A stretch of DNA of 59,065 bases, taken from JBFFXF01 sp041569895 (GTDB taxonomy: Bacteria; Planctomycetota; UBA8108; JACQVS01). The notes beneath the pieces were generated by a model. It saw nothing but the letters and a program-made list of their open reading frames with translations. It was not told where the DNA came from and searched no databases. Every line of letters starts with the position of its first letter. Within the stretch, counting starts at the first letter, position 1. Made by a program: the position numbers and the translations under genes. Of the stretch, positions 1-7,821 are shown piece by piece. The stretch covers positions 1 to 59,065 of the forward strand of contig JBFFXF010000004.1 of the NCBI GenBank assembly GCA_041569895.1. The letters are read 5' to 3'.

Positions 1-58
1 CGGGGACGGGAACGGGAACGGGGACGGGAACGGGGACGGGATCGAGACAGGGACCGAG
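1..58. repeat. Composite repeat locus A: NACGGG hexamer tract (partial, at window edge)
   Basis: A tract of AACGGG and GACGGG hexamers runs from base 1 and degrades into cgagac-type units by about base 58. It ends 4 nt before the stop codon of the minus-strand gene at 63-674, so on that gene's coding strand the transcript would continue into a CCCGTN-type C-rich repeat. The same hexamer family recurs at 14706-14757, 16001-16069, 21207-21262, 32107-32156, 49413-49446 and 55504-55552. The left end is cut by the window, so other modules of the element may lie outside. Confidence 0.85.
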
Positions 59-62
59 ACGG

Positions 63-674
63 TCAGAAGATGAATGAGAGCCCGCCGAATACCACCGAGA
101 ACACCGCCGCGAGTGCGATCAGCGCGGCGGCCAGCAGGGTGAGGGCGATCGTCACCGTCGATGCCGGGCGTGACAGGTAGATCACGGGGCGGCGCGGTGC
201 TCCGAGCTCGAGGAGGCCGTCGCGGAACTCGCTGACGTGGGTCCAGAGCTGGAGGGTGCGGTCGATCTTGTTGCGGAAGCGCACGAGGCGGTTCGACTCG
301 GCGCTCTCGCCGGCCTGCGGGACGGTGGCCCGGCGGTCCTCGTCCGCGTGACCCGAATCGAAGGTCGACAGCTCGTGCAGCATCCCGCGCAGGCGCATGA
401 GCAGCAATCCCGGCAGGAGGGCGACGACGAGGACGAGCGCGCAGACCACGAACGAGTTCACCGACTCGACGAGGTAGGAGGAAAAGCAGATCAGCCAGAA
501 GACCAGTGACGCCCCGAGCGTCACGAGTCCGCACCAGCGCAGTGGACGCTCGAGTCGACCGGCCTCGACGGCGACGGTCGCCGCGAGGTGCGCCAGCATC
601 GAGTCCTCGTGCTGGACCTGCGCTGCGGTGGATTTTCGGGTGCGGCGGCGCACCTGCACTTTTTCGGAAGCCAT
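63..674 (-). CDS. Hypothetical membrane protein with three predicted helices
   Basis: A 203-residue protein that I do not recognise. The start is chosen at 674 because AGGAG lies 5 nt upstream of this ATG; a longer reading frame to 728 has no such site. Residues 1-45 are basic then amphipathic (RVRRRTRK near 8-14). Two adjacent hydrophobic segments at about 47-67 and 74-93 form a hairpin. A charged soluble stretch (about 95-165) follows, and a last hydrophobic segment at about 173-199 ends the protein. The topology suggests an inner-membrane protein with its middle region in the cytoplasm. No enzymatic motif is visible. It is monocistronic as far as the window shows; its stop lies 4 nt from repeat tract A. 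Confidence 0.6.
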   Translation of the reverse strand: MASEKVQVRRRTRKSTAAQVQHEDSMLAHLAATVAVEAGRLERPLRWCGLVTLGASLVFWLICFSSYLVESVNSFVVCALVLVVALLPGLLLMRLRGMLHELSTFDSGHADEDRRATVPQAGESAESNRLVRFRNKIDRTLQLWTHVSEFRDGLLELGAPRRPVIYLSRPASTVTIALTLLAAALIALAAVFSVVFGGLSFIF

Positions 675-815
675 GCTCGCTCCTCTTCGTAACTCGACGC
701 CTTCGCTACGATCGGTCAGAGCGATCACGACCTTGAATCGGAGAGGTTTTCCGCCACTCCGGAGGGCAGGGGGCGGGCTCGGCGGGGCGCACGAGCCGAC
801 CGTGGGCGCTCCCGG

Positions 816-2495
816 TCACTCCGCACGCGCGGTGGTGAGCGCGGGGGCGTCGCGGTCCACCGCCCAGAAGAGGGCGTTCCACAGCAGGCGGCGGAACCAC
901 TCCTGCTCGAAGTCACCGCGGTGACCGAGAGAGGTGTAGAAGACCCGACCGCCGCGCCGGGTCCGCGTCCAGGCCACCGGTTCGGGGCGGTCGGAGCCCT
1001 CGACACGCCCCATCATGAGCAGCGTGGCGTCCTTCGCGACCGGTGAGGTCTTGTAGAGCGACGAGCTCACGCGGTGCTCGTTCGGTGAAATCGACGCGAC
1101 AATCGGATGGCCCGCCGCATCCGGAAGGACGCGCGCGAAGGTGTTCTTCTTGCTGCCGTGGTGGCCGTGGTAGCTGCCGCCGAGGACCTCCGAGTCGAAC
1201 TCCGGCCACAGGGCGTGTTCCGCCTGCGGCGGCTTGCCGCGAAGCGCGAACGCGTGGCTCGACGTGCGAAGCGCGACCAGCGGCTTCCCGGAATCGACGA
1301 ATCGCCGGATGCGCGCCAGCTGCTTCTCGGGAAGGGCGCGTCGCCGCACGCTCAGGAAGAGAATGTCGGCGTCGTCGAGCGCCTCGAGTCCCGGGATGTC
1401 GTTGCGTCTCGTGTCGCTCCCGAAGATGAACGACGTCCGGAAGTGACCTCCGAGGTGGTCGCGCGCGAACGCCGGCAGCGTCTCCTGCGTCTCGTACTCG
1501 TCCTCGGCGATGACGAACGCGATGTGCGGCCGGTCGTCCTTCGAGAACCGGAACGGCCGCCCGCCGAGCACCTGGTCGCTGGTCACCGTCGGGCAGACGT
1601 ACTTCTCGATGTGCTCGACGATCAGGTCCGTGCCGGTGAAGTGGCTGACGTACGGCCAGCGAGCCGGGTTGTACATCGTGTCGGTCTGATCGCGCACGAG
1701 CACGACGTTCTTGCCGTTCTTCGCCATCTGCCGCAGCCCGAACGGCCGGCCGAGAACGCACATGTTGGTGTGCACGCCGACCAGGAAGACGTTGGAGATG
1801 TCGCGCTCCTCGAGGACGTTCCAGATCTCGACGCCGCTGTCGCTGATGACGTCCTCGTCGCGGATGTCGAGCATGTCGATCTGCCGCGTCCACGGCGCTC
1901 TCGGATTGAGCCCCTTCGCGCTCAGCTCCTCGTGCCAGCGGCGATGCTCCTCGGGATCGTCGTCCTCGCCGCCGTCGGACTGGTCGATCGGGTACTTTCC
2001 CTTCTCCTCGGCGGGAATCCGGTGACACCAGGAGCCGATGTCCTCGGGCAGGTTCTTCGCCCGCGGGGCGCGCTTCGCCCGCTCGCGGCCCGGGTGGCCC
2101 TCGTACGGCTTCATGCAGCTCGACGGCGCGTGGATCACGAGCGCCCCGCGATCGCGCGCGGTGTGGAGGAAACGGTTCATCCGCGGCGCCATCTCCTTGA
2201 CGCGTCGGACCGCGTTCAGGCAGTGGTGCGCGTCCCACATGTCGCAGACGATGACGGCGGTCTGCTTCCCCTTTAACGTCTCGCGCTTGAAGACCACGTG
2301 GAACCTTCCGCTGCCGGGGGACGTTTCCACCCTGGAGCGCTTGGTGATCTCGAACGAGTCGATCTCATCGCCGGCGGACGCGACGGCGCCGATCACGAGC
2401 GACGCGACCACGAGACCGATCGCGGCGGGTGATCGCGACGAGCGGATCGCGCAACGAATCACAGAGCGTCGAGACGTGAGATTCCTGGGCTCCAT
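816..2495 (-). CDS. Secreted isochorismatase-like / ThuA-like fusion protein
   Basis: A 559-residue protein. The start at 2495 is supported by GGAGG 7 nt upstream and by the signal-peptide-like segment that follows (hydrophobic about 24-42). Residues about 78-320 resemble the cysteine-hydrolase (isochorismatase-like) fold: VIVCDMWDAHHC (candidate catalytic Asp85) and VGVHTNMCV (candidate nucleophile Cys246). The catalytic Lys usually found in an 'xVIxK' strand is not seen; the aligned stretch reads EDVISDSGVEI. Residues about 330-555 resemble ThuA/glutamine-amidotransferase-like domains (HIAFVIAEDEYET, GGSYHGHHG, GRVFYTSLGH). Such domains are common in planctomycete secreted proteins of carbohydrate metabolism. 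The combination suggests an exported protein acting on a small amide or sugar derivative, but the substrate cannot be told. A loss of hydrolase activity is possible. Confidence 0.75.
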   Translation of the reverse strand: MEPRNLTSRRSVIRCAIRSSRSPAAIGLVVASLVIGAVASAGDEIDSFEITKRSRVETSPGSGRFHVVFKRETLKGKQTAVIVCDMWDAHHCLNAVRRVKEMAPRMNRFLHTARDRGALVIHAPSSCMKPYEGHPGRERAKRAPRAKNLPEDIGSWCHRIPAEEKGKYPIDQSDGGEDDDPEEHRRWHEELSAKGLNPRAPWTRQIDMLDIRDEDVISDSGVEIWNVLEERDISNVFLVGVHTNMCVLGRPFGLRQMAKNGKNVVLVRDQTDTMYNPARWPYVSHFTGTDLIVEHIEKYVCPTVTSDQVLGGRPFRFSKDDRPHIAFVIAEDEYETQETLPAFARDHLGGHFRTSFIFGSDTRRNDIPGLEALDDADILFLSVRRRALPEKQLARIRRFVDSGKPLVALRTSSHAFALRGKPPQAEHALWPEFDSEVLGGSYHGHHGSKKNTFARVLPDAAGHPIVASISPNEHRVSSSLYKTSPVAKDATLLMMGRVEGSDRPEPVAWTRTRRGGRVFYTSLGHRGDFEQEWFRRLLWNALFWAVDRDAPALTTARAE

Positions 2496-2572
2496 CAGCC
2501 GTCCTCCGGTCGGTGCCTGCCGCGCGCCGGCGGCGCGGGCGGTCAAAAAGTATCGGTTGGAACGCGGCCGAG

Positions 2573-2578
2573 TATAAT
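2573..2578 (+). promoter_or_regulatory. Possible -10 box (TATAAT)
   Basis: A perfect TATAAT hexamer lies in otherwise very GC-rich DNA between the divergent genes at 816-2495 (minus) and 2685-3086 (plus), 107 nt before the plus-strand start codon. No convincing -35 hexamer sits at 17 nt, so the call rests on the -10 alone. Confidence 0.35.
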
Positions 2579-2684
2579 CCGCCGAGTGCACGCGGTAAAG
2601 GGAAGCCGATCGTCCTCCCGATCCGCAGTCGCCGAAACGCTGGAAAACCGCTTGACGAAATCACCTGTCACTCTGGAGAGCTCC

Positions 2685-3086
2685 ATGCCCCGTCTCGCCG
2701 TCCACCGCTCGGCTCTTGCCGTCGCGTCCATCGTCGTCCTGCCGGCACTCGCTCTGCTCGCCCCGTCCTGCGCCACGTCGAGCCCTCCCGACCCGGCGTC
2801 GGTGACCTTCGGCGATGTCGCCCTGATCCTCGAGGCGCACTGCGTCGAGTGCCACTCGGGCGACGAGCCCGAGGGCGAGCTCGACCTCACCACGCACGCG
2901 GCGCTGATGCGCGGCGGCGAGAGCGGTCGCGTCATCGTCCCGGGGAACGCCTCGCGGAGCCTGATGATCCGACTGGTCGAGCGAACGGAGAAGCCGTTCA
3001 TGCCGATGAAGGCCCGCAAGCTGGCGCGGCGTGATATCGATACGCTGCGGGCGTGGGTGGATGGGGGGGCGAGACCGTCGATTTGA
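2685..3086 (+). CDS. Small secreted c-type cytochrome-like protein (Planctomycete cytochrome C type)
   Basis: A 133-residue protein with one haem-binding motif, CVECH, at about residue 62-66. It begins with a signal sequence (hydrophobic about 10-25) ending in APSCATSS, which could be a weak lipobox or a normal cleavage site. The start at 2685 is preceded by GGAGA at 7 nt. Around the CXXCH, the pattern 'ILEAHCVECHSGDEPEGELDL' and the downstream SLMIRLVERTEKPFMP and IDTLRAWVDGGA match the short cytochrome domain (PSCyt1 type) found at the N terminus of many planctomycete enzymes. Here the domain stands alone. It is probably a periplasmic electron carrier or haem-bearing binding module; the partner is unknown. 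Confidence 0.8.
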   Translation: MPRLAVHRSALAVASIVVLPALALLAPSCATSSPPDPASVTFGDVALILEAHCVECHSGDEPEGELDLTTHAALMRGGESGRVIVPGNASRSLMIRLVERTEKPFMPMKARKLARRDIDTLRAWVDGGARPSI

Positions 3087-3117
3087 GACACGAACGTGAA
3101 TCCAATGCGTCTGAAGC

Positions 3118-3346
3118 CGGTCGACGGTCACGGTCACGGTCACGGTCGACGGTCACGGTCCACGGTCACGCTCCCCGTCCGCAAGGTCTACCGCTGCTCG
3201 GTTTCGACGCTGCGGATCAGGCGGTGAAGGTCGTTTCGGCGTCGTCGTGTATTCAACGTGTCTCTGCTCCTTGTTCGTCCCTGGGCGTGTCCGTGGTCCG
3301 TGATCCGTGATCCGTGGTCCGTGGTCCGTGACCGTGACCGTGACGG
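3118..3346. repeat. Composite repeat locus B: inverted pair of ACGGTC/GACCGT tracts
   Basis: The 322-nt gap between two convergent genes holds a tract of ACGGTC hexamers (3121-3170) and, 120 nt further on, a tract in the opposite sense (CCGTGATCCGTGG then GACCGTGACCGTG, 3288-3346). The two arms are imperfect reverse complements and could fold into a long hairpin in either transcript. The ACGGTC module is also present inside loci C (14621-14660) and J (56583-56620), but the other modules of the composite element are absent here. Confidence 0.8.
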
Positions 3347-3408
3347 CCAGCAGTTGCGCCCGGCGGGGGACTATCGGAGGGGACCTCTGGGACTCAGGAG
3401 GCGGCGGA

Positions 3409-4908
3409 CTAGTTCACCTGTGGCGCCACCACCGGCTCCTCGACCCGCGACGCCCTGTTGACGAGCACGCGGCCCCGTGCGTTGAGGTGTGGTCGGATGA
3501 CGACGACGACCGCGTCCTGTCCCGGTCGCGCCACGACCGACGCCTCCAGGTCCCGTCCGAGCTGCAGTCGGTGCACTCCCTCCGGAAGCGAGAAACGCGC
3601 CACCTGGATCTGGCTCGGGAGCGACGTCCACATGCGGGTGTCGGCGGTCTCCACGGCGGTCCAGAACAGATTGACGATCATGCCGATGAGGAACGCGAGG
3701 TTGTGCGCCTCGTACGTGTTTCCCATCTGCTTGCGCAGGATGCGCTCCCCGGTGCCGACCGCGGCCGCCTTGAGTGAGCGGCGCACGACGGCCCGTGCGA
3801 TGGTCACCGGCATGTTGGCGTTGTTCTGCTCGATCGCCGTGGCGTTGACGTCGAGGAGGGTCTCGGTGACGACGCGCTCGCCGTTCGGCAGGCCGATCTC
3901 GAGCGGAGGAACGAAGCTGTCGAGCACCACCACGCGCGGCACCAGGACCGGGGCCTGCATCGCCGCCGACCAGGATCGCATGCCGATGCCGAGGCCGACG
4001 CCGGCAATGCGCGAGGCGATCTCGGTGCCCGGGTCCGCCGGGTCCTCGATCAGCTCCGGCCCGCGCCCGGCGAGGTAGAAGACGTGCACGACGCCCTCTC
4101 CCGGCGGCGCCTTGATGCCGCTCCGCGCTCGCTCGAGCGCCTCGGTGAGCAGCGTCGAGGGACCGTGGAAGTCGATCGCGGCGGCGTATGACCGCTGCGC
4201 CTCGTCCGCCTGGATGTTGGCCTCGAGGATGATCCCCTCGAGGTACTTGCCGATGGCGACTCGGCTGTAGCGCTCCCTCGGCTTGTAGCGACCGCGATCG
4301 GTCCCCTCGGAGTCGAGGTCCTGCTCGAACCCGTAGTCGCTGCCGATGATGTCCTCCTGCTTCTCGCCGATCTGCAGCGCGTACGTGTACGCCTCGCGAC
4401 CGTCGACGAGCAGGTCGGCGATGGCGAGGACGCAGCGGATGACGATGTGCTCGTAATCCGCCCCGCGGTACGGCAGGGACGAGTCGTCGGTGAGCGTCGC
4501 CGTGAACTCCGACCAGAACTTGGCGCCGACCGACCGGACGAACTTGTCGTCGAAGCGGTCCTTCGCCTTCTCGAGGAGCCGCAGGGTGGTCTCGGGCTGG
4601 CCGAGCGCGAGGACGGCCATCGCCTTCTCCAGCAGCAGCAGATCCGTGTTGCCCTCGGCGGGATCGATCGAGTCGTCGAGCGCCTGCGTCTCGCGAACGA
4701 CCTCGAGCGGCTCGCCGCTCTCGCGCGCGATCATCAGGTCGATGTGGGCGTTCGCGCCGGCGAAGTTCCCCGACTCGTAGAGCGAGCGGAACTGGCGGAT
4801 CCGGGAGCCGTAGGAACGGCAGCCGGCCCCGAGGAGGACTGCGGTCATCAGGACACACGCGACCGCTGCGCGCCGAGGCCGCCCCTTCGGGAGAGAAGTC
4901 CGGTCCAT
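3409..4908 (-). CDS. COG3014-like envelope lipoprotein
   Basis: A 499-residue protein with a signal peptide and a clear lipobox, LLGAGC, at about residues 25-30. The body contains TPR-like helices (residues about 35-110, 'YESGNFAGANAHIDL', 'LLLLEKAMAVLALGQPETTLRLLEKA') followed by a region with GEGVVHVFYLAGRGPELIE and NNANMPVTIARAVVRRS, a pattern I associate with the uncharacterised COG3014 lipoproteins. These are typically encoded next to LpoB-like genes, as here: the LpoB-like gene ends 7 nt upstream. The ATG at 4908 is chosen; a GTG one codon earlier is equally possible. It is third in a likely three-gene operon (7638 to 3409). Its role is presumed to lie at the outer membrane or peptidoglycan; the exact function is unknown. 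Confidence 0.7.
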   Translation of the reverse strand: MDRTSLPKGRPRRAAVACVLMTAVLLGAGCRSYGSRIRQFRSLYESGNFAGANAHIDLMIARESGEPLEVVRETQALDDSIDPAEGNTDLLLLEKAMAVLALGQPETTLRLLEKAKDRFDDKFVRSVGAKFWSEFTATLTDDSSLPYRGADYEHIVIRCVLAIADLLVDGREAYTYALQIGEKQEDIIGSDYGFEQDLDSEGTDRGRYKPRERYSRVAIGKYLEGIILEANIQADEAQRSYAAAIDFHGPSTLLTEALERARSGIKAPPGEGVVHVFYLAGRGPELIEDPADPGTEIASRIAGVGLGIGMRSWSAAMQAPVLVPRVVVLDSFVPPLEIGLPNGERVVTETLLDVNATAIEQNNANMPVTIARAVVRRSLKAAAVGTGERILRKQMGNTYEAHNLAFLIGMIVNLFWTAVETADTRMWTSLPSQIQVARFSLPEGVHRLQLGRDLEASVVARPGQDAVVVVIRPHLNARGRVLVNRASRVEEPVVAPQVN

Positions 4909-4915
4909 CACCGGA

Positions 4916-5515
4916 TCAGCGATACTCTTTCGTCACCTGCTTCGTGACCTTCGCGATCGTCGACCCGGAGCGGGCGTCGACCATGTCGAGCGACATGTTG
5001 TAGACGCGCTCCTTGAGCCGCTCGGCCCTGGTCGTCTGGCTCGTGAACGTCGCGAACACCAGGAAATCGGGCACCTGCCCCTCGGCCGCGAGCTGGTCGA
5101 GGAACTGCTTGCGATAGGTCGCGAGAAAGAGCTTCTCCGGGCTGCTGACGTTGATCTCGTCGAGCGCCGTCCGCACGTAGAGCTGGTTGATCAGATTGAA
5201 GAGCCGCGACCGGAAGACGATGGTCTCGACGCTCTGGTTGATCGCCGCGTGGAAGTCGCGCAGGCTCTCCGCGCTCTGGTTGATGACGCCGGCAAAGGCG
5301 ACCTTCATCGCCCCGCCCGGATTGTTGACGGCCACGGCCGTCGTCTGCTCGAAGAGCTCCCGGGTCGCATCGTCGATGAGCGCCTCGTACGTCTCCGAGC
5401 CGGCGCGATCGCTGCCGACCATGCGGCCCTCTTCCGGTCCCTTGATGCGGCCGCGCGGCGCGCAGCCGGCAAACGCGATGGCGCACGCGAGCGCGATGAC
5501 GGTCCTGCTCATCAT
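4916..5515 (-). CDS. LpoB-like lipoprotein (penicillin-binding-protein activator family)
   Basis: A 199-residue lipoprotein precursor with signal peptide and a lipobox-like FAGC at about residues 15-18. The mature part follows the LpoB/YcfM pattern: a first strand with MKVAFAGVINQSAE, a helix over residues about 85-115, a strand with PDFLVFATF, and the closing YNMSLDMVDARSGSTIAKVTKQ, comparable to the 'LTLTDLKTG' segment of E. coli LpoB. LpoB stimulates a bifunctional penicillin-binding protein from the outer membrane; no PBP gene is in the window, so the partner is unknown. Two ATG codons occur in tandem at the start (5515 and 5512). It lies 38 nt after the FlgO/protease gene and 7 nt before the COG3014-like gene. 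Confidence 0.7.
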   Translation of the reverse strand: MMSRTVIALACAIAFAGCAPRGRIKGPEEGRMVGSDRAGSETYEALIDDATRELFEQTTAVAVNNPGGAMKVAFAGVINQSAESLRDFHAAINQSVETIVFRSRLFNLINQLYVRTALDEINVSSPEKLFLATYRKQFLDQLAAEGQVPDFLVFATFTSQTTRAERLKERVYNMSLDMVDARSGSTIAKVTKQVTKEYR

Positions 5516-5553
5516 GGTCTCGTTCCTGTGTCTCGTCCTGGAATCGTTGCCTT

Positions 5554-7638
5554 TCAGCGGGCTATCGAATGGTCACCGACGTAGTTCGCGGCCAGGCGTC
5601 TCGCCGCCGAGCTCGGCGCGCCGAAGGAGAAACCGGTGAGCTCCGCGCCCGGAGCGCCCGTCGCGGTCTCTCCCACGAGCGAGTGCGAGTTGACGGCGAT
5701 CACCGAGCCGTCGAGGAGCAGCACGGGGCTGCCGCTGTTGCCCCGCCGCGTCGGGCTCGTGTACATGTAGCTGAGCCGCTTCCCCTTCGGCGTCGGCACG
5801 ATCTCATCGACAGAGCTCAGGTGGCCCGGCGTGAGCACCCAGCCGCTGGTGCCCTTCGGATTGCCGAGCACCGCCACCTCGACGCCGACCCGGGCTCGAG
5901 AGGAGTCCGCGAGCTGGAAGACGTGCGTCCCCGCCGGAACGGCGTCCACCTTGATCACCGCGATGTCGAGCAGCTCGTCGGCGACGACGACCCGGTAGGG
6001 CTTCCTCGTCCCGTCGGCGAGGACCACGACCGGATCGGCGCTCGCGACGGAGTTGACGACGTGGGCGTTGGTCATCACGTGACCGTCCCGGGACACCACG
6101 AAGCCGGTGCCGAATCGCCCGTCGCTCGCCATCACCTTGACGACGCCGCTGGCCACCTTCTTGTAGACCACGTCCCACGAGCGCGCCGATTGCTGCGGCA
6201 CGTCCTCGACCGCGATCTTCTCGAGCTCGTAGCCGGAGACGCCGAGCTGTCGGCCGAGCGCGTCCTCGAAGCGGCCGTCGATCGGGAAGTGCGTGGTCAG
6301 CAGCACAGTCTCGCGCGCGAGATCGATCGCCTCGACGCGCAGCACGATGTGAGAGGCAAAGCTGTCGAGTCGCGGCGCGACGACGACCTTGATCCCCTCG
6401 TCGACCATCATCTTGCGAGCGAGCATGCTGCGCGCGAGCCCGCCCGTGGCGAGCTCACCCTCCACGAGCTGCGTCTCCGACCAGCGCGTGAAGCCGATGT
6501 CGTTGACGCGGAGCTGCCGGTCGCCGCCAGCCCGCTGCATCGCCTCGGCGATCAAGGACGAGACCCCCATGCCGAGCCGCATGGCGTCCGAGGCCTGTAG
6601 CCCCTCTCGCAGCTCCTCGAGGTACGCCCTCGCCGTCTGCAGGTTCGGGAACTCCGCGCCGTTGAGAATCAGCGGCGCATCGTGATCCAGGGGCGTTCCG
6701 CCACCCCTGGCGATCTCGGCGCGACGGGCGTACTCGTCCGCGAAGGTCGACTGGGCGCTACGCAGCCGGGCGATCGAGCGCACGAATCCGGCGGTGTCGA
6801 CCGGGGCGACGTAGATCACCCCGTCCGTGGGTCTCGCCGCGAGCGCGCTGACGACGCGGCGGCCGAGCACGCGCGCCGCGACCTGGAGCTCGCGATCGAG
6901 CGTCGACTCGACATCCCGGACGTTGAACTCGTTGCCGGGCTGCCAGGCGCTCGGACGATCCTCGTACGTCCAGTAGCGATCGTTGGAGCGCACGGCGCGG
7001 ATCTCGATCGACCGCCGGGCGATCGATCGCCGCCCGTCGAGGTCATGGGCCACGAGGTCGACCTCGAGGAGCCCCGTCGGATCGCGACCGGCGGAGTGGT
7101 AGTGGCGGATGGTGCCGAAGACGACGACGTCCACGCCGAGACGATGGCCGTGACGCGACACGTCCGCGATCGAGTGCAGGCTGGTGCGCGGGAGGTTGAT
7201 ATCGGCGAGCAGGGCCTGCATGCCGCTCGTGTCGACGATCCAGCCGCCGTACCCGGCGCCCGCGAGCCGCACGGCGACCTCGTCGGCAAGCCACTCGCCG
7301 AGCCGCGTCACGCGGGGCTCGCCGCGCTCGACGAGGCTGACGAGCGGCAGGCACGCGACGCTCCCGAAGTCGGCCTGCGCCGCCAGCTCCCCCGCCAGCT
7401 CGGCCGAGAAGTCCGTGATCGCCGCGTCCACCGGGCTCGGCGCCCGGTCGAGCTCGCCGGCCTGCTGCAGCCCGGAAACCGGCGGTCCTGGACGGTCGTG
7501 GAGGTTCCGCGACGGGACGGTCTGGATGCGCCGGCACCCGAACGCACCGAGGACGAAAACGACACCCAGCGCCGCCAGGAGAGCAGCGCGCCGCGCACCG
7601 CCCGTCCGGGTCCTCTCTCGAATCACCCCAGCGATCAT
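5554..7638 (-). CDS. FlgO-like domain fused to a trypsin-like (S1) serine protease, exported
   Basis: A 694-residue protein. The start at 7638 has GAGGAG about 7 nt upstream and is followed by a signal peptide ending in GAFGC (non-canonical lipobox). Residues about 85-220 resemble the FlgO/LpoB-type alpha-beta domain ('GSVACLPLVS', 'LGEWLADEVAVRLAGAG', 'LGVDVVVFGTIRHY'); residues about 300-480 may hold a second, diverged copy. The C-terminal part (about 500-690) is a complete trypsin-like protease: His526 in TNAHVVN, Asp558 in LLDIAVIK and Ser635 in RGNSGSPV. No PDZ domain follows, unlike DegP. It probably anchors in the outer membrane and cleaves periplasmic or surface proteins. It is first in the operon with the LpoB-like and COG3014-like genes and has a good promoter upstream. 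Confidence 0.75.
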   Translation of the reverse strand: MIAGVIRERTRTGGARRAALLAALGVVFVLGAFGCRRIQTVPSRNLHDRPGPPVSGLQQAGELDRAPSPVDAAITDFSAELAGELAAQADFGSVACLPLVSLVERGEPRVTRLGEWLADEVAVRLAGAGYGGWIVDTSGMQALLADINLPRTSLHSIADVSRHGHRLGVDVVVFGTIRHYHSAGRDPTGLLEVDLVAHDLDGRRSIARRSIEIRAVRSNDRYWTYEDRPSAWQPGNEFNVRDVESTLDRELQVAARVLGRRVVSALAARPTDGVIYVAPVDTAGFVRSIARLRSAQSTFADEYARRAEIARGGGTPLDHDAPLILNGAEFPNLQTARAYLEELREGLQASDAMRLGMGVSSLIAEAMQRAGGDRQLRVNDIGFTRWSETQLVEGELATGGLARSMLARKMMVDEGIKVVVAPRLDSFASHIVLRVEAIDLARETVLLTTHFPIDGRFEDALGRQLGVSGYELEKIAVEDVPQQSARSWDVVYKKVASGVVKVMASDGRFGTGFVVSRDGHVMTNAHVVNSVASADPVVVLADGTRKPYRVVVADELLDIAVIKVDAVPAGTHVFQLADSSRARVGVEVAVLGNPKGTSGWVLTPGHLSSVDEIVPTPKGKRLSYMYTSPTRRGNSGSPVLLLDGSVIAVNSHSLVGETATGAPGAELTGFSFGAPSSAARRLAANYVGDHSIAR

Positions 7639-7735
7639 GAAACTGCTCCTCTTCGGGCAACTCGCCACCGCTCCCGGCCCGCCAGCGCCCGGGCGGAACA
7701 CGCCCGGGAGGGGGAGCGCCTCGTTCTGCCGGTAG

Positions 7736-7764
7736 TATATACGGAACCAACCCGGCGAAATCAA
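7736..7764 (-). promoter_or_regulatory. Sigma-70-type promoter for the 7638-3409 operon
   Basis: On the minus strand TTGATT (7764-7759) and TATATA (7741-7736) are separated by 17 nt, about 100 nt before the start codon of the FlgO/protease gene. The AT-rich -10 stands out from the local GC background. Confidence 0.55.
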
Positions 7765-7821
7765 TCGACGCCGCCCGACCTGAGGGACGGGCGGGGCGCC
7801 GGCGTATTCACGCCGGGCAGG

